Assembly: GCF_030410135.1 (NCBI RefSeq)
Contig: NZ_JAUGQQ010000004.1
Span: forward strand, 124,001 to 188,000
Reading direction: 5' to 3'
DNA length: 64,000 nt
Source: Aequorivita aurantiaca
Lineage (GTDB): Bacteria; Bacteroidota; Bacteroidia; Flavobacteriales; Flavobacteriaceae
The translations under genes and the position numbers were made by a program. The notes beneath the pieces were generated by a model, which had not been told where the DNA came from, did not search any database, and saw only the letters and a program-made list of their open reading frames with translations. Shown here piece after piece: positions 34,940 through 43,609 of the stretch (the stretch's first letter is position 1; each line of letters begins with the position of its first letter).

Positions 34940-37066
34940 TTAATAGTTTAACACTTCCAAAATCTTCTTCTTCACCTTTTCCGTGGAAGGAATCATCGTT
35001 TCCTCAAGCGTTGAATTAAGTGGAATTGCGGGCATATTTTCAGAACCAATCAACATCACCGGTGCATCCAATTGCTGAAAGCATTCCTCTTGGATTCTTC
35101 CCTGCAAACCGCGTGAGAATCCATTTTCTGAAGGTTCTTCGGTTACAACGAGACATTTTCCACATTTTTTTACAGATTTGAAAACTGTTTCATAATCCAA
35201 AGGATGAAGTGTTCGAAGATCGACAACTTCAATTTTATCCTGCATTCCAAGCTCTTCGGAAGCATTCATAGCCCAATGCACACCCATTCCGTAGGTAATA
35301 ATTGAAAGGGTTTCCTCCTCTTCCTGTTTCCAGATTTCCTGCAAAACCCAAGCTTTTCCGAATGGTAAAACATAATCTTCTGCGGGCATTATAGACGTGG
35401 CGCCTTTGGTTCCTTTCACTTTACTCCAATACAAACCTTTATGCTCAAAAATCACAACCGGATTTGGATCGTAATAAGCGGCTTTCAACAATCCTTTTAA
35501 ATCTGCGCCATTGCTTGGATAGGCAATTTTAAGTCCGCGAATATTTGTAACTACACTTTCCACGGAAGAAGAATGGTACGGCCCGCCGCTGCCATAAGCT
35601 CCGATGGGAACTCGCAGTATCATTGAAACCGGCCATTTTCCGTTCGAAAGATAACAGCTTCGGGAAACCTCGGTAAAAAGCTGATTGAGCCCTGGCCAAA
35701 TATAATCGGCAAACTGAACCTCAACAATCGGTTTCAAGCCAACAGCACTCATTCCAACGGTGCTTCCAACGATAAATGCTTCTTGAATTGGCGTATTAAA
35801 AACGCGATTATCACCAAATTTCTGAGCTAGTGTCGCGGCTTCACGAAACACGCCGCCCAATCTTCCACCAACATCCTGGCCGTACAATAAACATTCTTTG
35901 TGTTTCGACATCAATTCCTCAATGGCGAAAAGTGCACAATCCACCATCACCACTTTTTCACCACCTTTGGGAGAACGTTCGCCCTTTTCTTCGGTAATTT
36001 CCGTTGGAGCAAAATCATGCGTAAAAAGATCTTCGGGTTTTGGGTCTTCCGCTTTTAGCGCTTTTTCCAACGAATTTTCAACTTCGATTTTGATTTCGCT
36101 TTCGATTTCTGAAAGTTCTTTGTCTTTAAACCCATTGTCCAATAACAATTTTTTCAATTTCGGATACGGATCCCGACTTCGCGCTTCCTCCAAATCATCC
36201 CGATAAAATTCCATGCGCACCCCCGAAGTGTGATGGTTCAATAATGGAACTTTTGCGTGTACTAAAAATGGTCTTCTTTCGGTTCTGATTTTTGAAATTA
36301 TATTTTGAATGGTATTGTAACTTTCCTCAAAATCGGTTCCATCGATTGTAACAGCTTCCAAACCGTGAAAACCTGCGGCGTATTCAAAAGCATTTTGCGC
36401 CCGTGTTTCCGCCGCATTTGCTGAAATATCCCACCCGTTATCCTGCACTAAATACAAAATGGGCAATTGTTTTAAAGCTGCCATTTGAAAAGCTTCAGCG
36501 ACTTCGCCTTCGGTCACCGAGGCATCACCTAAACTACAAACCACAATCCCGCGAAGGCGGGATTCTGTCGAACTGGAAGAAATATCATTTTTTTCAAAAT
36601 ATTCAGCAACCGCATTTCTATTAGCGTTTTTAGTTTGATTCATAGGATTACCGCCTTCGCGGTAATGCAACCCCATAGCAACACCCGTTGCCGGAATAGC
36701 CTGCATGCCGGTGGCCGAACTTTGATGTGGAATTTTTGGTTTATCATCATCCTTCAAACTTGGATGGGAATAATAGGTTCTACCGCCCGAAAATGGGTCA
36801 TCCTTTTTAGCTAAAACCTGCAGCATAAGCTCATACGGTTTCATTCCAATGGAAAGCAACATAGAATCATCGCGATAATATGGAAAAGCGTAATCCTGCG
36901 GCAAAAGCTGCATTCCCACGGCTATTTGAATTGTCTCGTGTCCGCGTGAAGTTGCGTGCACGTATTCTGAAACGGTTTTAAAATTTTCTTCATAAATCTT
37001 TGTCATTGCTTTTGCAGTGACGAGGGTTTTGAAGGCCTTCTTTAATATATCTTTTGAAATATTCAC
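34940..37066 (-). CDS. Fused alpha/beta E1 of a 2-oxoacid dehydrogenase complex (branched-chain type)
   Basis: ThDP-dependent decarboxylase of 708 residues in which alpha (1-330) and beta (370-708) subunits are one chain. Alpha part: HATSRGHETIQIA, PHQSSATGMQAIPATGVAMG and the ThDP motif SLGDASVTEGEVAEAFQ...DNGWDIS. Beta part: LLYGQDVGGRLGGVFREA, QEAFIVGSTVGMSAVGLKPIVEVQFADYIW, GPYHSSSVE. Residues 133-175 form a low-complexity insertion containing two in-frame DNA palindromes (36545-36564, 36647-36666). It lies 45 bp after the E2 gene. Branched-chain rather than pyruvate specificity is inferred from the fused layout. Confidence 0.9.
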   Translation of the reverse strand: MNISKDILKKAFKTLVTAKAMTKIYEENFKTVSEYVHATSRGHETIQIAVGMQLLPQDYAFPYYRDDSMLLSIGMKPYELMLQVLAKKDDPFSGGRTYYSHPSLKDDDKPKIPHQSSATGMQAIPATGVAMGLHYREGGNPMNQTKNANRNAVAEYFEKNDISSSSTESRLRGIVVCSLGDASVTEGEVAEAFQMAALKQLPILYLVQDNGWDISANAAETRAQNAFEYAAGFHGLEAVTIDGTDFEESYNTIQNIISKIRTERRPFLVHAKVPLLNHHTSGVRMEFYRDDLEEARSRDPYPKLKKLLLDNGFKDKELSEIESEIKIEVENSLEKALKAEDPKPEDLFTHDFAPTEITEEKGERSPKGGEKVVMVDCALFAIEELMSKHKECLLYGQDVGGRLGGVFREAATLAQKFGDNRVFNTPIQEAFIVGSTVGMSAVGLKPIVEVQFADYIWPGLNQLFTEVSRSCYLSNGKWPVSMILRVPIGAYGSGGPYHSSSVESVVTNIRGLKIAYPSNGADLKGLLKAAYYDPNPVVIFEHKGLYWSKVKGTKGATSIMPAEDYVLPFGKAWVLQEIWKQEEEETLSIITYGMGVHWAMNASEELGMQDKIEVVDLRTLHPLDYETVFKSVKKCGKCLVVTEEPSENGFSRGLQGRIQEECFQQLDAPVMLIGSENMPAIPLNSTLEETMIPSTEKVKKKILEVLNY
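36545..36564. repeat. Palindrome AATCCCGC-GAAG-GCGGGATT in frame inside the E1 gene
   Basis: Perfect 8-bp arms with a GAAG loop, read on the minus strand as ESRLRGI. REP-like. Its sister is 83 bp away in inverted orientation. Confidence 0.85.
36647..36666. repeat. Palindrome ATTACCGC-CTTC-GCGGTAAT in frame inside the E1 gene
   Basis: Perfect 8-bp arms with a CTTC loop, the complement of the loop of the palindrome at 36545. Read on the minus strand as HYREGGN. Confidence 0.85.
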
Positions 37067-37086
37067 TTTTTTATTCTTAACGAGGT

Positions 37087-37110
37087 CTCGACTGCGCTCG
37101 ACCTGACATT
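37087..37110. repeat. CTCGACTGCGCTCGAC REP-like unit between E2 and E1
   Basis: TCGACTGCGCTCGACCTGACA. Member of the family TTCGACTGCGCTCAGGGTGACA, seen at 47553-47577 and 48382-48406 and, as a variant, at 20316-20339. The same core in pieces occurs at 24804 and 59749-59797. Lies in the 45-bp gap between E2 and E1. Confidence 0.75.
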
Positions 37111-37111
37111 A

Positions 37112-38404
37112 TTAAATTTTTCTGTTAGTATCAAACTGTTCCATATAATCGGCGATTCTTCTTAAAAAAGAACCGGCCAAATAACCATCAACTATTCTAT
37201 GATCGAAAGAGAGCGATAGATACATCATTTGTCTAATTTCAATTGTATCGCCTTCTTCTCTTTCCATTACTTCGGCGCGTTTTTTAATGATTCCCGTTGC
37301 CAAAATTGCAGCTTCGGGTTGGTTGATTATGGGTGTGCCCATTAAACTTCCAAAGGTTCCCACATTGCTAATTGTGAAAGTGCTTCCTTTTGTTTCATCG
37401 GCCTTTAATTTATTATCTCGGGCTTTTCCAACCAAGTCGTTTGTCGCAGCAGCCAATTCATTTAAATTCTTTTTATCGGCATTTTTAACAACGGGCACGA
37501 TTAAATTTCCCGACGGAAGTGCAGTTGCCATCCCTATATTTATATCGTCCTTTACAATAATATTTTTTCCATCCAAAGTGGAATTAATCATTGGAAAATC
37601 CTGGATTGCCTTCGCCACACATTCAATAAAAAGCGGGGTAAATGTTAGTTTTTCATTGTACTTTTTTTGAAAAGCTTCTTTATTTTTATTTCGCCAATGT
37701 ACCATTTCGGTTAAATCTGCTTCCACATATGCTGTAACGTGCGGCGCAGTGCTAGCGCTGAAAACCATATGGTCTGCAATCATTTGGCGCATACGGTCCA
37801 TCTCTACGATTTTGCCTTTTCCTTTGTCGAATTTTAAATCTGGAACCTGAAATCCTGAAACTTCCGGAACAGCTTGCGCAAACTGAAACGGGCGTCCATT
37901 TACTAAATAATTTGAAACATCACTTTTTCGTAAACGGCCATCTTTTCCGGTACCTGAAATTCGAGCTAATTCTTCGTAACTAATGTGATTTTTTCGGGCA
38001 ATGCTATCAACCAAAGGGGAAATGAAAACGTTTTCGTTTATTTTAAATGATTTCGAAGATGAAGAAGAAGATTTTTCTATTTTTTTCTTTTCTGCAGATG
38101 TTGAAGTTTTTGAAATTGCTTTTTCTGAAGATTTGTTCGAAGGTTTTGCAATTCCCTTTTCTCCCGAAAGCTCTAAAATCGCAATCACTTCCCCAACGGG
38201 AACAACATCCTGCGCCTTAAATTTATGTTCCAGCATTTTTCCGGACGCTGGGGCGGGTACTTCGTTATCTACTTTATCGGTTGCAACCTCTAAAAGAATA
38301 TCGCCTTCTTCAAAAGTTTCGCCCTCGTTTACCAACCAATTGATAATCGTTCCTTCGGAAATTGATTCGCCCATTTTGGGCATTTTGAATTCTGTATTCG
38401 ACAT
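37112..38404 (-). CDS. Dihydrolipoamide acyltransferase (E2) of the 2-oxoacid dehydrogenase complex
   Basis: 430 residues: one N-terminal lipoyl domain with the lipoylated lysine in EVATDKVDNEV (about 44), a serine/lysine-rich linker, an E1/E3-binding domain (ISPLVDSIARKNHISYEELARISGTGKDGRLRKSDV) and the acyltransferase core ending SLSFDHRIVDGYLAG with the catalytic histidine. Immediately upstream of the E1 gene on the same strand, so they form one complex. No E3 gene is in view. Confidence 0.94.
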   Translation of the reverse strand: MSNTEFKMPKMGESISEGTIINWLVNEGETFEEGDILLEVATDKVDNEVPAPASGKMLEHKFKAQDVVPVGEVIAILELSGEKGIAKPSNKSSEKAISKTSTSAEKKKIEKSSSSSSKSFKINENVFISPLVDSIARKNHISYEELARISGTGKDGRLRKSDVSNYLVNGRPFQFAQAVPEVSGFQVPDLKFDKGKGKIVEMDRMRQMIADHMVFSASTAPHVTAYVEADLTEMVHWRNKNKEAFQKKYNEKLTFTPLFIECVAKAIQDFPMINSTLDGKNIIVKDDINIGMATALPSGNLIVPVVKNADKKNLNELAAATNDLVGKARDNKLKADETKGSTFTISNVGTFGSLMGTPIINQPEAAILATGIIKKRAEVMEREEGDTIEIRQMMYLSLSFDHRIVDGYLAGSFLRRIADYMEQFDTNRKI

Positions 38405-38412
38405 AGTTGTCT

Positions 38413-39018
38413 CTATTCTTTGTTCTCTTTTCTATATTCAGAAATGGTTTTATAAAAATCTTCCTGCACAGGTCGGTTCTTCGGAATTTCCCGTAACGGT
38501 TCCACTTCCCGCAAACTTTCGTGGCAATCGCTGGGTAATTGTTGGTATAATCTTGTTCCGGCTGTTTTCCAGGCAATCATTTCATCTGAAATATTCTTTA
38601 TTGCTTTTGCAGGATTTCCAACAATCAGTTTTCGTCTTGGAAATTTTTCATCTGCTTTCACAAAACTCATTGCCCCTACGATGCATTCATCGCCAATTTC
38701 GGCATCGTCCATAATTACGCTGTTCATTCCAATCAAACAATTTCTGCCCAAATTCGCTCCGTGAATTATTGCTCCGTGGCCCACGTGCGCGCCTTCTTTC
38801 AAAACAATACTTTTTCCCGGAAACATATGCACAGTGCAATTTTCCTGCACATTTACGCCATCTTCGAGAATAATCTCACCCCAATCGCCGCGAATTGCCG
38901 CGCCGGGACCGATATAGCAATTTTTCCCAATAATCACATTGCCCGTAACGGCAGCGAGGGGATGTACAAAACTACTTTTATGAATTACCGGGATATGGCC
39001 CTTAAAACTAAAAATCAT
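38413..39018 (-). CDS. paaY: PaaY-like hexapeptide-repeat protein (gamma-carbonic-anhydrase fold)
   Basis: 201 residues of left-handed beta-helix repeats (PLAAVTGNVIIGKNCYIGPGAAIRGDWGEIILEDGVNVQENCTVH) with metal-site histidines in HMFPG, HVGHGAIIHGA, and a C-terminal helix as in PaaY/CaiE. PaaY is a thioesterase that relieves dead-end CoA esters in phenylacetate degradation, which fits the paa cluster 1 kb to the right. It ends 9 bp before the E2 gene. Confidence 0.75.
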   Translation of the reverse strand: MIFSFKGHIPVIHKSSFVHPLAAVTGNVIIGKNCYIGPGAAIRGDWGEIILEDGVNVQENCTVHMFPGKSIVLKEGAHVGHGAIIHGANLGRNCLIGMNSVIMDDAEIGDECIVGAMSFVKADEKFPRRKLIVGNPAKAIKNISDEMIAWKTAGTRLYQQLPSDCHESLREVEPLREIPKNRPVQEDFYKTISEYRKENKE

Positions 39019-39091
39019 TTTTTAATATTTTGCTAAGACAAAACTAAGCCCAAGTTGATTTACTTTATACGTGATTTCAAACAAAAATACT

Positions 39092-39688
39092 ATGAAAATT
39101 GTAGTTTATGACCTTAACCAAACTTTATATAAAAAATCGTCGAAGGATTCTTTTTTTAAGTTCGTTTGCTATAAACGTGAACTGAAAATTTTTTATCTGT
39201 TCCAACTATTTTGGATCCAGTTTCTGCACAAAACCAATATGATTGGAAAAACTACTTTTAAAGAAAATTTTTACAATTATTTGAACGGATTGCCGCCGGA
39301 AAAAGTTCAAAAATATGCTGAACAGTTTTGGAATATGGAATTTCCAGAATTATTCAATTCGAAAATGTTGGCTGACATTAAAAAGTTTGATTCAGAAGGA
39401 ATTAAAGTATTCATTGTTACAGGCGGATTTGAAGTCTATATCAAATATTTGGAAAAAATTTTGCCGGTGAAAGTGATCGGAACCAAAGCAGAATATCGCG
39501 ACGGAACCTATAAAGTTATCGGGGAAGCCTGTAATGGCGAAGAAAAAATTAAACGTTTAAATGCCGAGATTAAGGAAGATTATGAAATAATCGAAGCCTA
39601 TTCCGATGAAAAAGAGCCCATTCTATTCAAAGCAAAAAAAGGGTATTATATTGATGGGGAGAAAATAACCCTCATTCATCAAAAGTAG
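39092..39688 (+). CDS. HAD-superfamily phosphatase
   Basis: 198 residues from the ATG at 39092; an in-frame GTG seven codons earlier is less likely. HAD motif I is YDLNQTLYKKSS (DxNxT, with N in place of the common D), motif II VFIVTGGFE, and the motif IV region EAYSDEKEPILFKAKKGYYI. It resembles the PSP-like HAD-IB group, acting on small phosphoesters. It is the only plus-strand gene between the E2/PaaY and paa genes. Substrate unknown. Confidence 0.8.
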   Translation: MKIVVYDLNQTLYKKSSKDSFFKFVCYKRELKIFYLFQLFWIQFLHKTNMIGKTTFKENFYNYLNGLPPEKVQKYAEQFWNMEFPELFNSKMLADIKKFDSEGIKVFIVTGGFEVYIKYLEKILPVKVIGTKAEYRDGTYKVIGEACNGEEKIKRLNAEIKEDYEIIEAYSDEKEPILFKAKKGYYIDGEKITLIHQK

Positions 39689-39700
39689 TTTTGCCAATAA

Positions 39701-40453
39701 TTATTCAAACCTCTTCAAAGTGTTTTTAGTAAATTCTGAAAGTACTAATCTTCCGGAAATCACGGCACGTTCCGCAAGTAATTCATCCCAATTTTCTGTG
39801 CCGCTCCAAAATACTTTTTTCATTTCCTTCATCGCTTCGGGATTGTAATTGCACAGATTTTCAGCAAATTTTTGAACCGCTTCATCCAATTCCTCTAAAG
39901 AATCAAAAACCTGATTGTACAATCCTTTTTGGCGGGCCCATTCGGCTTCGTAAAAGGAATTTGCATCGATGGCTATTTGGCTCATAGCACTCAAACCCAA
40001 TTTGCGTTCAACGGCGGGACCAACCACAAATGGGCCAATTCCCACATTTAATTCGCTTAATTTAATCGAAGCAAATTTTGTGGCCATACAATAATCTGTA
40101 GCCGAAGCAACCCCAACGCCACCACCAACGGTTTTTCCTTGAATTCTTCCGATGATGAATTTTGGGCATTTGCGCATTGCGTTTATAACGTTTGCGAATC
40201 CGCTGAAAAAAACCTTTCCGGTTTCGGCATCATTAATACTTATAAGTTCATTAAAGCTTGCACCGGCACAAAAAGTTCTGTCGCCGCCACTTTTCAGAAT
40301 AATAACATTTACTTCGTCATTGTTACCAGCTTCAGTAATTGTATTTGCGAGTTTCGCCAACAAATCTCCCGGCAAACTATTGTGTGCTGGATGGAAGAAT
40401 TCGATAGAGGCAATTTTGTTTTCGGTTTTTATGTTTACGTATGGTTGTTCCAA
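39701..40453 (-). CDS. Enoyl-CoA hydratase/isomerase, probable PaaF role
   Basis: 250-residue crotonase-fold enzyme: oxyanion-hole GGDRTFCAGASFNELI and GRIQGKTVGGGVGVASATDYCMA, with KLSELNVGIGPFVVGP in the active-site region. It closes the paa gene row 13 bp after paaZ, so hydration of 2,3-didehydroadipyl-CoA (PaaF role) is the likely job. Methylglutaconyl-CoA hydratase activity is an alternative by similarity. Confidence 0.85.
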   Translation of the reverse strand: MEQPYVNIKTENKIASIEFFHPAHNSLPGDLLAKLANTITEAGNNDEVNVIILKSGGDRTFCAGASFNELISINDAETGKVFFSGFANVINAMRKCPKFIIGRIQGKTVGGGVGVASATDYCMATKFASIKLSELNVGIGPFVVGPAVERKLGLSAMSQIAIDANSFYEAEWARQKGLYNQVFDSLEELDEAVQKFAENLCNYNPEAMKEMKKVFWSGTENWDELLAERAVISGRLVLSEFTKNTLKRFE

Positions 40454-40465
40454 AATATTTTAAAT

Positions 40466-42964
40466 TTAAATTATTCCAAACTGTTCAAAGTGATGGTTCA
40501 AATGCTTTCGCTCCAGTAAATACCACTCGTAGCGATTCATTTCGCCAAAAACCAGATTGTTCAATTTGGCATCGGGATTTTCTTTGAAATAGTTTTTATA
40601 TGCTTCCCGTTCTTCCAGAAATTTCTCTTTCGCCGTTCCTAAATCGGGATGCTTCAGTTCATCTAAAGTATCTTTTTCCAATTGCGGAAAATTCGTGTTC
40701 CGCGGAAATTTATCGTAATTGTAAAGGCTCGCGTGTACTTTTTCCAAAATCTTTTCTGGCGTCGCAACATCAAAATCCTGAATTTTCCCCGAAGCAATTT
40801 TATAGGTATATTCCAAATGTTCCAACATATGTTGGGGCGTCATAATACCCCATTTCGGTTTGGAATCTTCGGATAATTTATTCAACGATTCCTGAATTTT
40901 TTCATCGGTCATTTCAACAAAGGTTTCTTGCTTCTTTTGAACCATGGTGAGAATTGTTGCCACTGCCACCAATTCGTCCTCCGCATCAAAAACCTCTACA
41001 AACCATTTTACGATTCCGCTGGGATGTTCAGCCGAAGCGACATCGCGATCTACTTTTTGCTTGCACGTTAACCGTACATAAATTGTATCGTTATGATATA
41101 GCGGACGCAAAAAACGACAGTCTTCCAAACCGTAATTGGCTGCAACCGGCCCTTTGTTGGGATAAACGAAAAGTCCCGCTGCCGCCGCGATGATAAAATA
41201 TCCGTGAGCAGTGCGCTTTTCAAAAATATTTCCGTCGAGCGAGGTGATATCGGTATGTGCATAAAAATGATCCCACGTAAGATTTGCAAAACTTATAATA
41301 TCTGAATCCGTTAACGTGCGCTTGTGTGTTTTTAGCGACATTCCGGGTTTTATATCTTCCCAGTGATATTTAAACGGATGCTGTTCTGCCTCTTTATATT
41401 TGGCATTTGCCTGATAAATTCCGGTGATTTCAGTTAAGGTAGTTGGCGAACCTTGAATTGCAGTTCGTTGCAAATAATGCTTTATGCCGCGAACGCCGCC
41501 CATTTCCTCACCGCCACCCGCACGTCCCGGACCGCCATGGACCAAACTTGGTAATGGCGAACCGTGGCCTGTACTTTCCTTTGCGCTTTCGCGGTTTAAC
41601 ACTAAAATGCGACCGTGATGCGAAGCTGCATTAATTACATATTCTTTTGCAATTTTATCGTCATTTGTAGCGATTGAAGAAACCAAAGATCCTTTCCCCA
41701 TTTGCGCCAAAGTAATGGCCTCATCTAAATTTTTGTACGGCATAATTGTGCTCACCGGTCCAAATGCCTCAGTTTCGTGAACAGACAAGTTCTTAAACGG
41801 ATTGTTTTCGCGAAGTAAAATGGGAGCCAAGAAAGCACCTTTTTTTGCATCGGCGCCAATTACTTCTATTTTATCTAAATCGCCATACACGATATTTGCA
41901 GTTTTTGACAATTTCTGCACGCGCTCCCGGACTTCTTTTACTTGGTCTAAACTTACCAATGAACCCATACGCACTTCCTTTAAACGCGGATCGCCGATGG
42001 TTACTTTTGAAAGGGCATTTCCGAGGGCAATTTGCACATCTTCAACTAAATTTTCAGGAACGATTACACGACGGATGGCGGTACATTTTTGGCCGCATTT
42101 TACCGTCATTTCATTTCGGACTTCTTTTATAAAAATATCGAATTCGGGAGTTCCGGGAACAGAATCTTCGCCCAAAACCGACGCGTTTAAACTATCGGCT
42201 TCCATTGTAAATGGCACGGCTTCTTCAATAATTCTTTTATGCGATTTCAGCATTCTTCCCGTCGTTGCAGAACCGGTAAAGGTTACCACATCCTGCGATT
42301 CAACGCTATCTAAGATAGTTCTAGCCGAACCTGTAATCAATTGCAAGGCGCCTTCGGGCAAAATTTTGGAAGCAATTATTTCACGAACTACGGCTTCAGT
42401 TAAAAAGGAAGTATTTGTAGCTGGTTTTACCACCGCTGGCACACCCGCCATCCAGTTTACCGCACATTTTTCCAACATTCCCCATACCGGGAAATTAAAC
42501 GCATTTATATGAATGGCAACCCCACGTTTTGGTACCATTATATGATGCGCCATAAAACGACCGCCTCTTGACAAATCTATAGGATCGCCTTCAACGTGGT
42601 AGGATTGATTCGGAAATAATTTCCGAAGGGAAGCGTTTGCAAAAAGATTTCCGAAACCGCCTTCAATATCAATCCAACTATCAACTTTTGTGGCGCCGGT
42701 GCGGTAGCTTATTTCATAAAAATCGGCTTTCTTTTTCACCAAATGGAGGGCTAAGGATTTTAGCATATTGCCACGCTCCTGAAACGTCATTTTCCGAAGT
42801 ACCTCTCCTCCTTTTGTTCTTCCATAATGCAGGATTTCGGCAAAATCAAGACCCTCGGTATCCGAAAGCGCAATGACTTCACCAGTAATGGCATCGTGCA
42901 TCGGTACGCCTTCGCCACTTCCTTGAAGCCATTGTCCTGTTACGTAGTTATGTAGTTTTTTCAT
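40466..42964 (-). CDS. paaZ: PaaZ: oxepin-CoA hydrolase / semialdehyde dehydrogenase with an extra DinB-like domain
   Basis: 832 residues. The aldehyde dehydrogenase domain (1-515) has the catalytic cysteine in [11 protein letters not shown] and glutamate in [11 protein letters not shown]. The MaoC-type hydratase domain (535-680) has [11 protein letters not shown] and [13 protein letters not shown]. PaaZ of Proteobacteria stops near 680; here about 150 more residues follow, with [17 protein letters not shown] and [13 protein letters not shown], the histidine pattern of DUF1569/DinB-like domains. Ring opening of oxepin-CoA and oxidation of the semialdehyde are its pathway steps. Confidence 0.93.
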   Translation of the reverse strand: MKKLHNYVTGQWLQGSGEGVPMHDAITGEVIALSDTEGLDFAEILHYGRTKGGEVLRKMTFQERGNMLKSLALHLVKKKADFYEISYRTGATKVDSWIDIEGGFGNLFANASLRKLFPNQSYHVEGDPIDLSRGGRFMAHHIMVPKRGVAIHINAFNFPVWGMLEKCAVNWMAGVPAVVKPATNTSFLTEAVVREIIASKILPEGALQLITGSARTILDSVESQDVVTFTGSATTGRMLKSHKRIIEEAVPFTMEADSLNASVLGEDSVPGTPEFDIFIKEVRNEMTVKCGQKCTAIRRVIVPENLVEDVQIALGNALSKVTIGDPRLKEVRMGSLVSLDQVKEVRERVQKLSKTANIVYGDLDKIEVIGADAKKGAFLAPILLRENNPFKNLSVHETEAFGPVSTIMPYKNLDEAITLAQMGKGSLVSSIATNDDKIAKEYVINAASHHGRILVLNRESAKESTGHGSPLPSLVHGGPGRAGGGEEMGGVRGIKHYLQRTAIQGSPTTLTEITGIYQANAKYKEAEQHPFKYHWEDIKPGMSLKTHKRTLTDSDIISFANLTWDHFYAHTDITSLDGNIFEKRTAHGYFIIAAAAGLFVYPNKGPVAANYGLEDCRFLRPLYHNDTIYVRLTCKQKVDRDVASAEHPSGIVKWFVEVFDAEDELVAVATILTMVQKKQETFVEMTDEKIQESLNKLSEDSKPKWGIMTPQHMLEHLEYTYKIASGKIQDFDVATPEKILEKVHASLYNYDKFPRNTNFPQLEKDTLDELKHPDLGTAKEKFLEEREAYKNYFKENPDAKLNNLVFGEMNRYEWYLLERKHLNHHFEQFGII

Positions 42965-42970
42965 GGATAA

Positions 42971-43303
42971 TCAATATTTTATTATTTTATCAAGTCCTTC
43001 TTTTACAAAATTAAAATCGGACTTTGAAATTGAGCCCATCTTTTTCAAAAATCGTTCTTTTGACAAGGAACGAATGTGAATTATCATAACTTCCGATGTT
43101 TTTGATAATCCATTATTGACAGATGGCTTCAAAATTAAATTGCCATGGTAGTTTTTTAGTTTCGAAGTTAGAGGACAAGCAATTAATGTTTTCAGATTAG
43201 AATTTGCCAAATTTCCAGATACGATTAAGGCAGGACGTTTTCCTGCCTGTTCACTTCCCAAGACTGGGTCAAAGAATACTTCCCAAATTTCACCTTGTTT
43301 CAT
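42971..43303 (-). CDS. MazF/PemK-family toxin (endoribonuclease)
   Basis: 110 residues with the PemK/MazF fold: MKQGEIWEVFFDPVLGSEQAGKRPALIVS, LIACPLTSKL and SEVMIIHIRSLSKERFLKKMGSI. Family members cut mRNA at short motifs. Its start overlaps the stop of the antitoxin gene by four bases, the usual toxin-antitoxin arrangement. The pair sits inside the paa operon, between paaJ and paaZ and co-directional with them. Confidence 0.9.
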   Translation of the reverse strand: MKQGEIWEVFFDPVLGSEQAGKRPALIVSGNLANSNLKTLIACPLTSKLKNYHGNLILKPSVNNGLSKTSEVMIIHIRSLSKERFLKKMGSISKSDFNFVKEGLDKIIKY

Positions 43304-43545
43304 TCGGCTTCCAAATCTTCTAACTGTTTGAAATAGTCCGCCATGCCTTCTTCGGCCAAAGCAAGTATATCAGGATCATTCGCCATTTTCCTATAGCTTT
43401 TCAAATATGCTGCCTTGTCCAATTGTTCCAAATAAATTTTAAGAGCTTTTTCTAAAATTTTGTTTTTAGGCATTTTAAGCTCTTTGGCCATTTTTGAAAG
43501 ATCTTCGAGAAGATCGTCCGGTAAAGATGATGTGAATGTTGCCAT
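43300..43545 (-). CDS. Ribbon-helix-helix antitoxin
   Basis: 81 residues: an N-terminal RHH motif (MATFTSSLPDDLLEDLSKMAKELKMPKNKILEKALKIYLEQ) and an acidic C-terminal tail (YFKQLEDLEAE) for toxin neutralisation. Immediately upstream of and overlapping the MazF-like gene. It probably autorepresses its promoter in the 64-bp gap after paaJ. Confidence 0.88.
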   Translation of the reverse strand: MATFTSSLPDDLLEDLSKMAKELKMPKNKILEKALKIYLEQLDKAAYLKSYRKMANDPDILALAEEGMADYFKQLEDLEAE

Positions 43546-43609
43546 AATATATTTATAAAACGTAAATATAAAACATATTTCAATTTAAAAAAAATTGAAA
43601 ATCGAAAAC

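Noticed and set aside
38001-38714. Plus-strand open frame of 237 codons opposite the E2 and PaaY genes
   Set aside because: Crosses two well-supported minus-strand genes; Ser/Phe-rich antisense composition.
41802-42512. Plus-strand open frame of 236 codons opposite paaZ
   Set aside because: Antisense shadow of the aldehyde dehydrogenase domain; product has no recognisable domain and no start signals.
43546-43609. Independent terminator or promoter isolating the toxin-antitoxin pair
   Set aside because: The gap is AT-rich but shows no convincing hairpin or TAnnTTTG box, so I do not annotate one.
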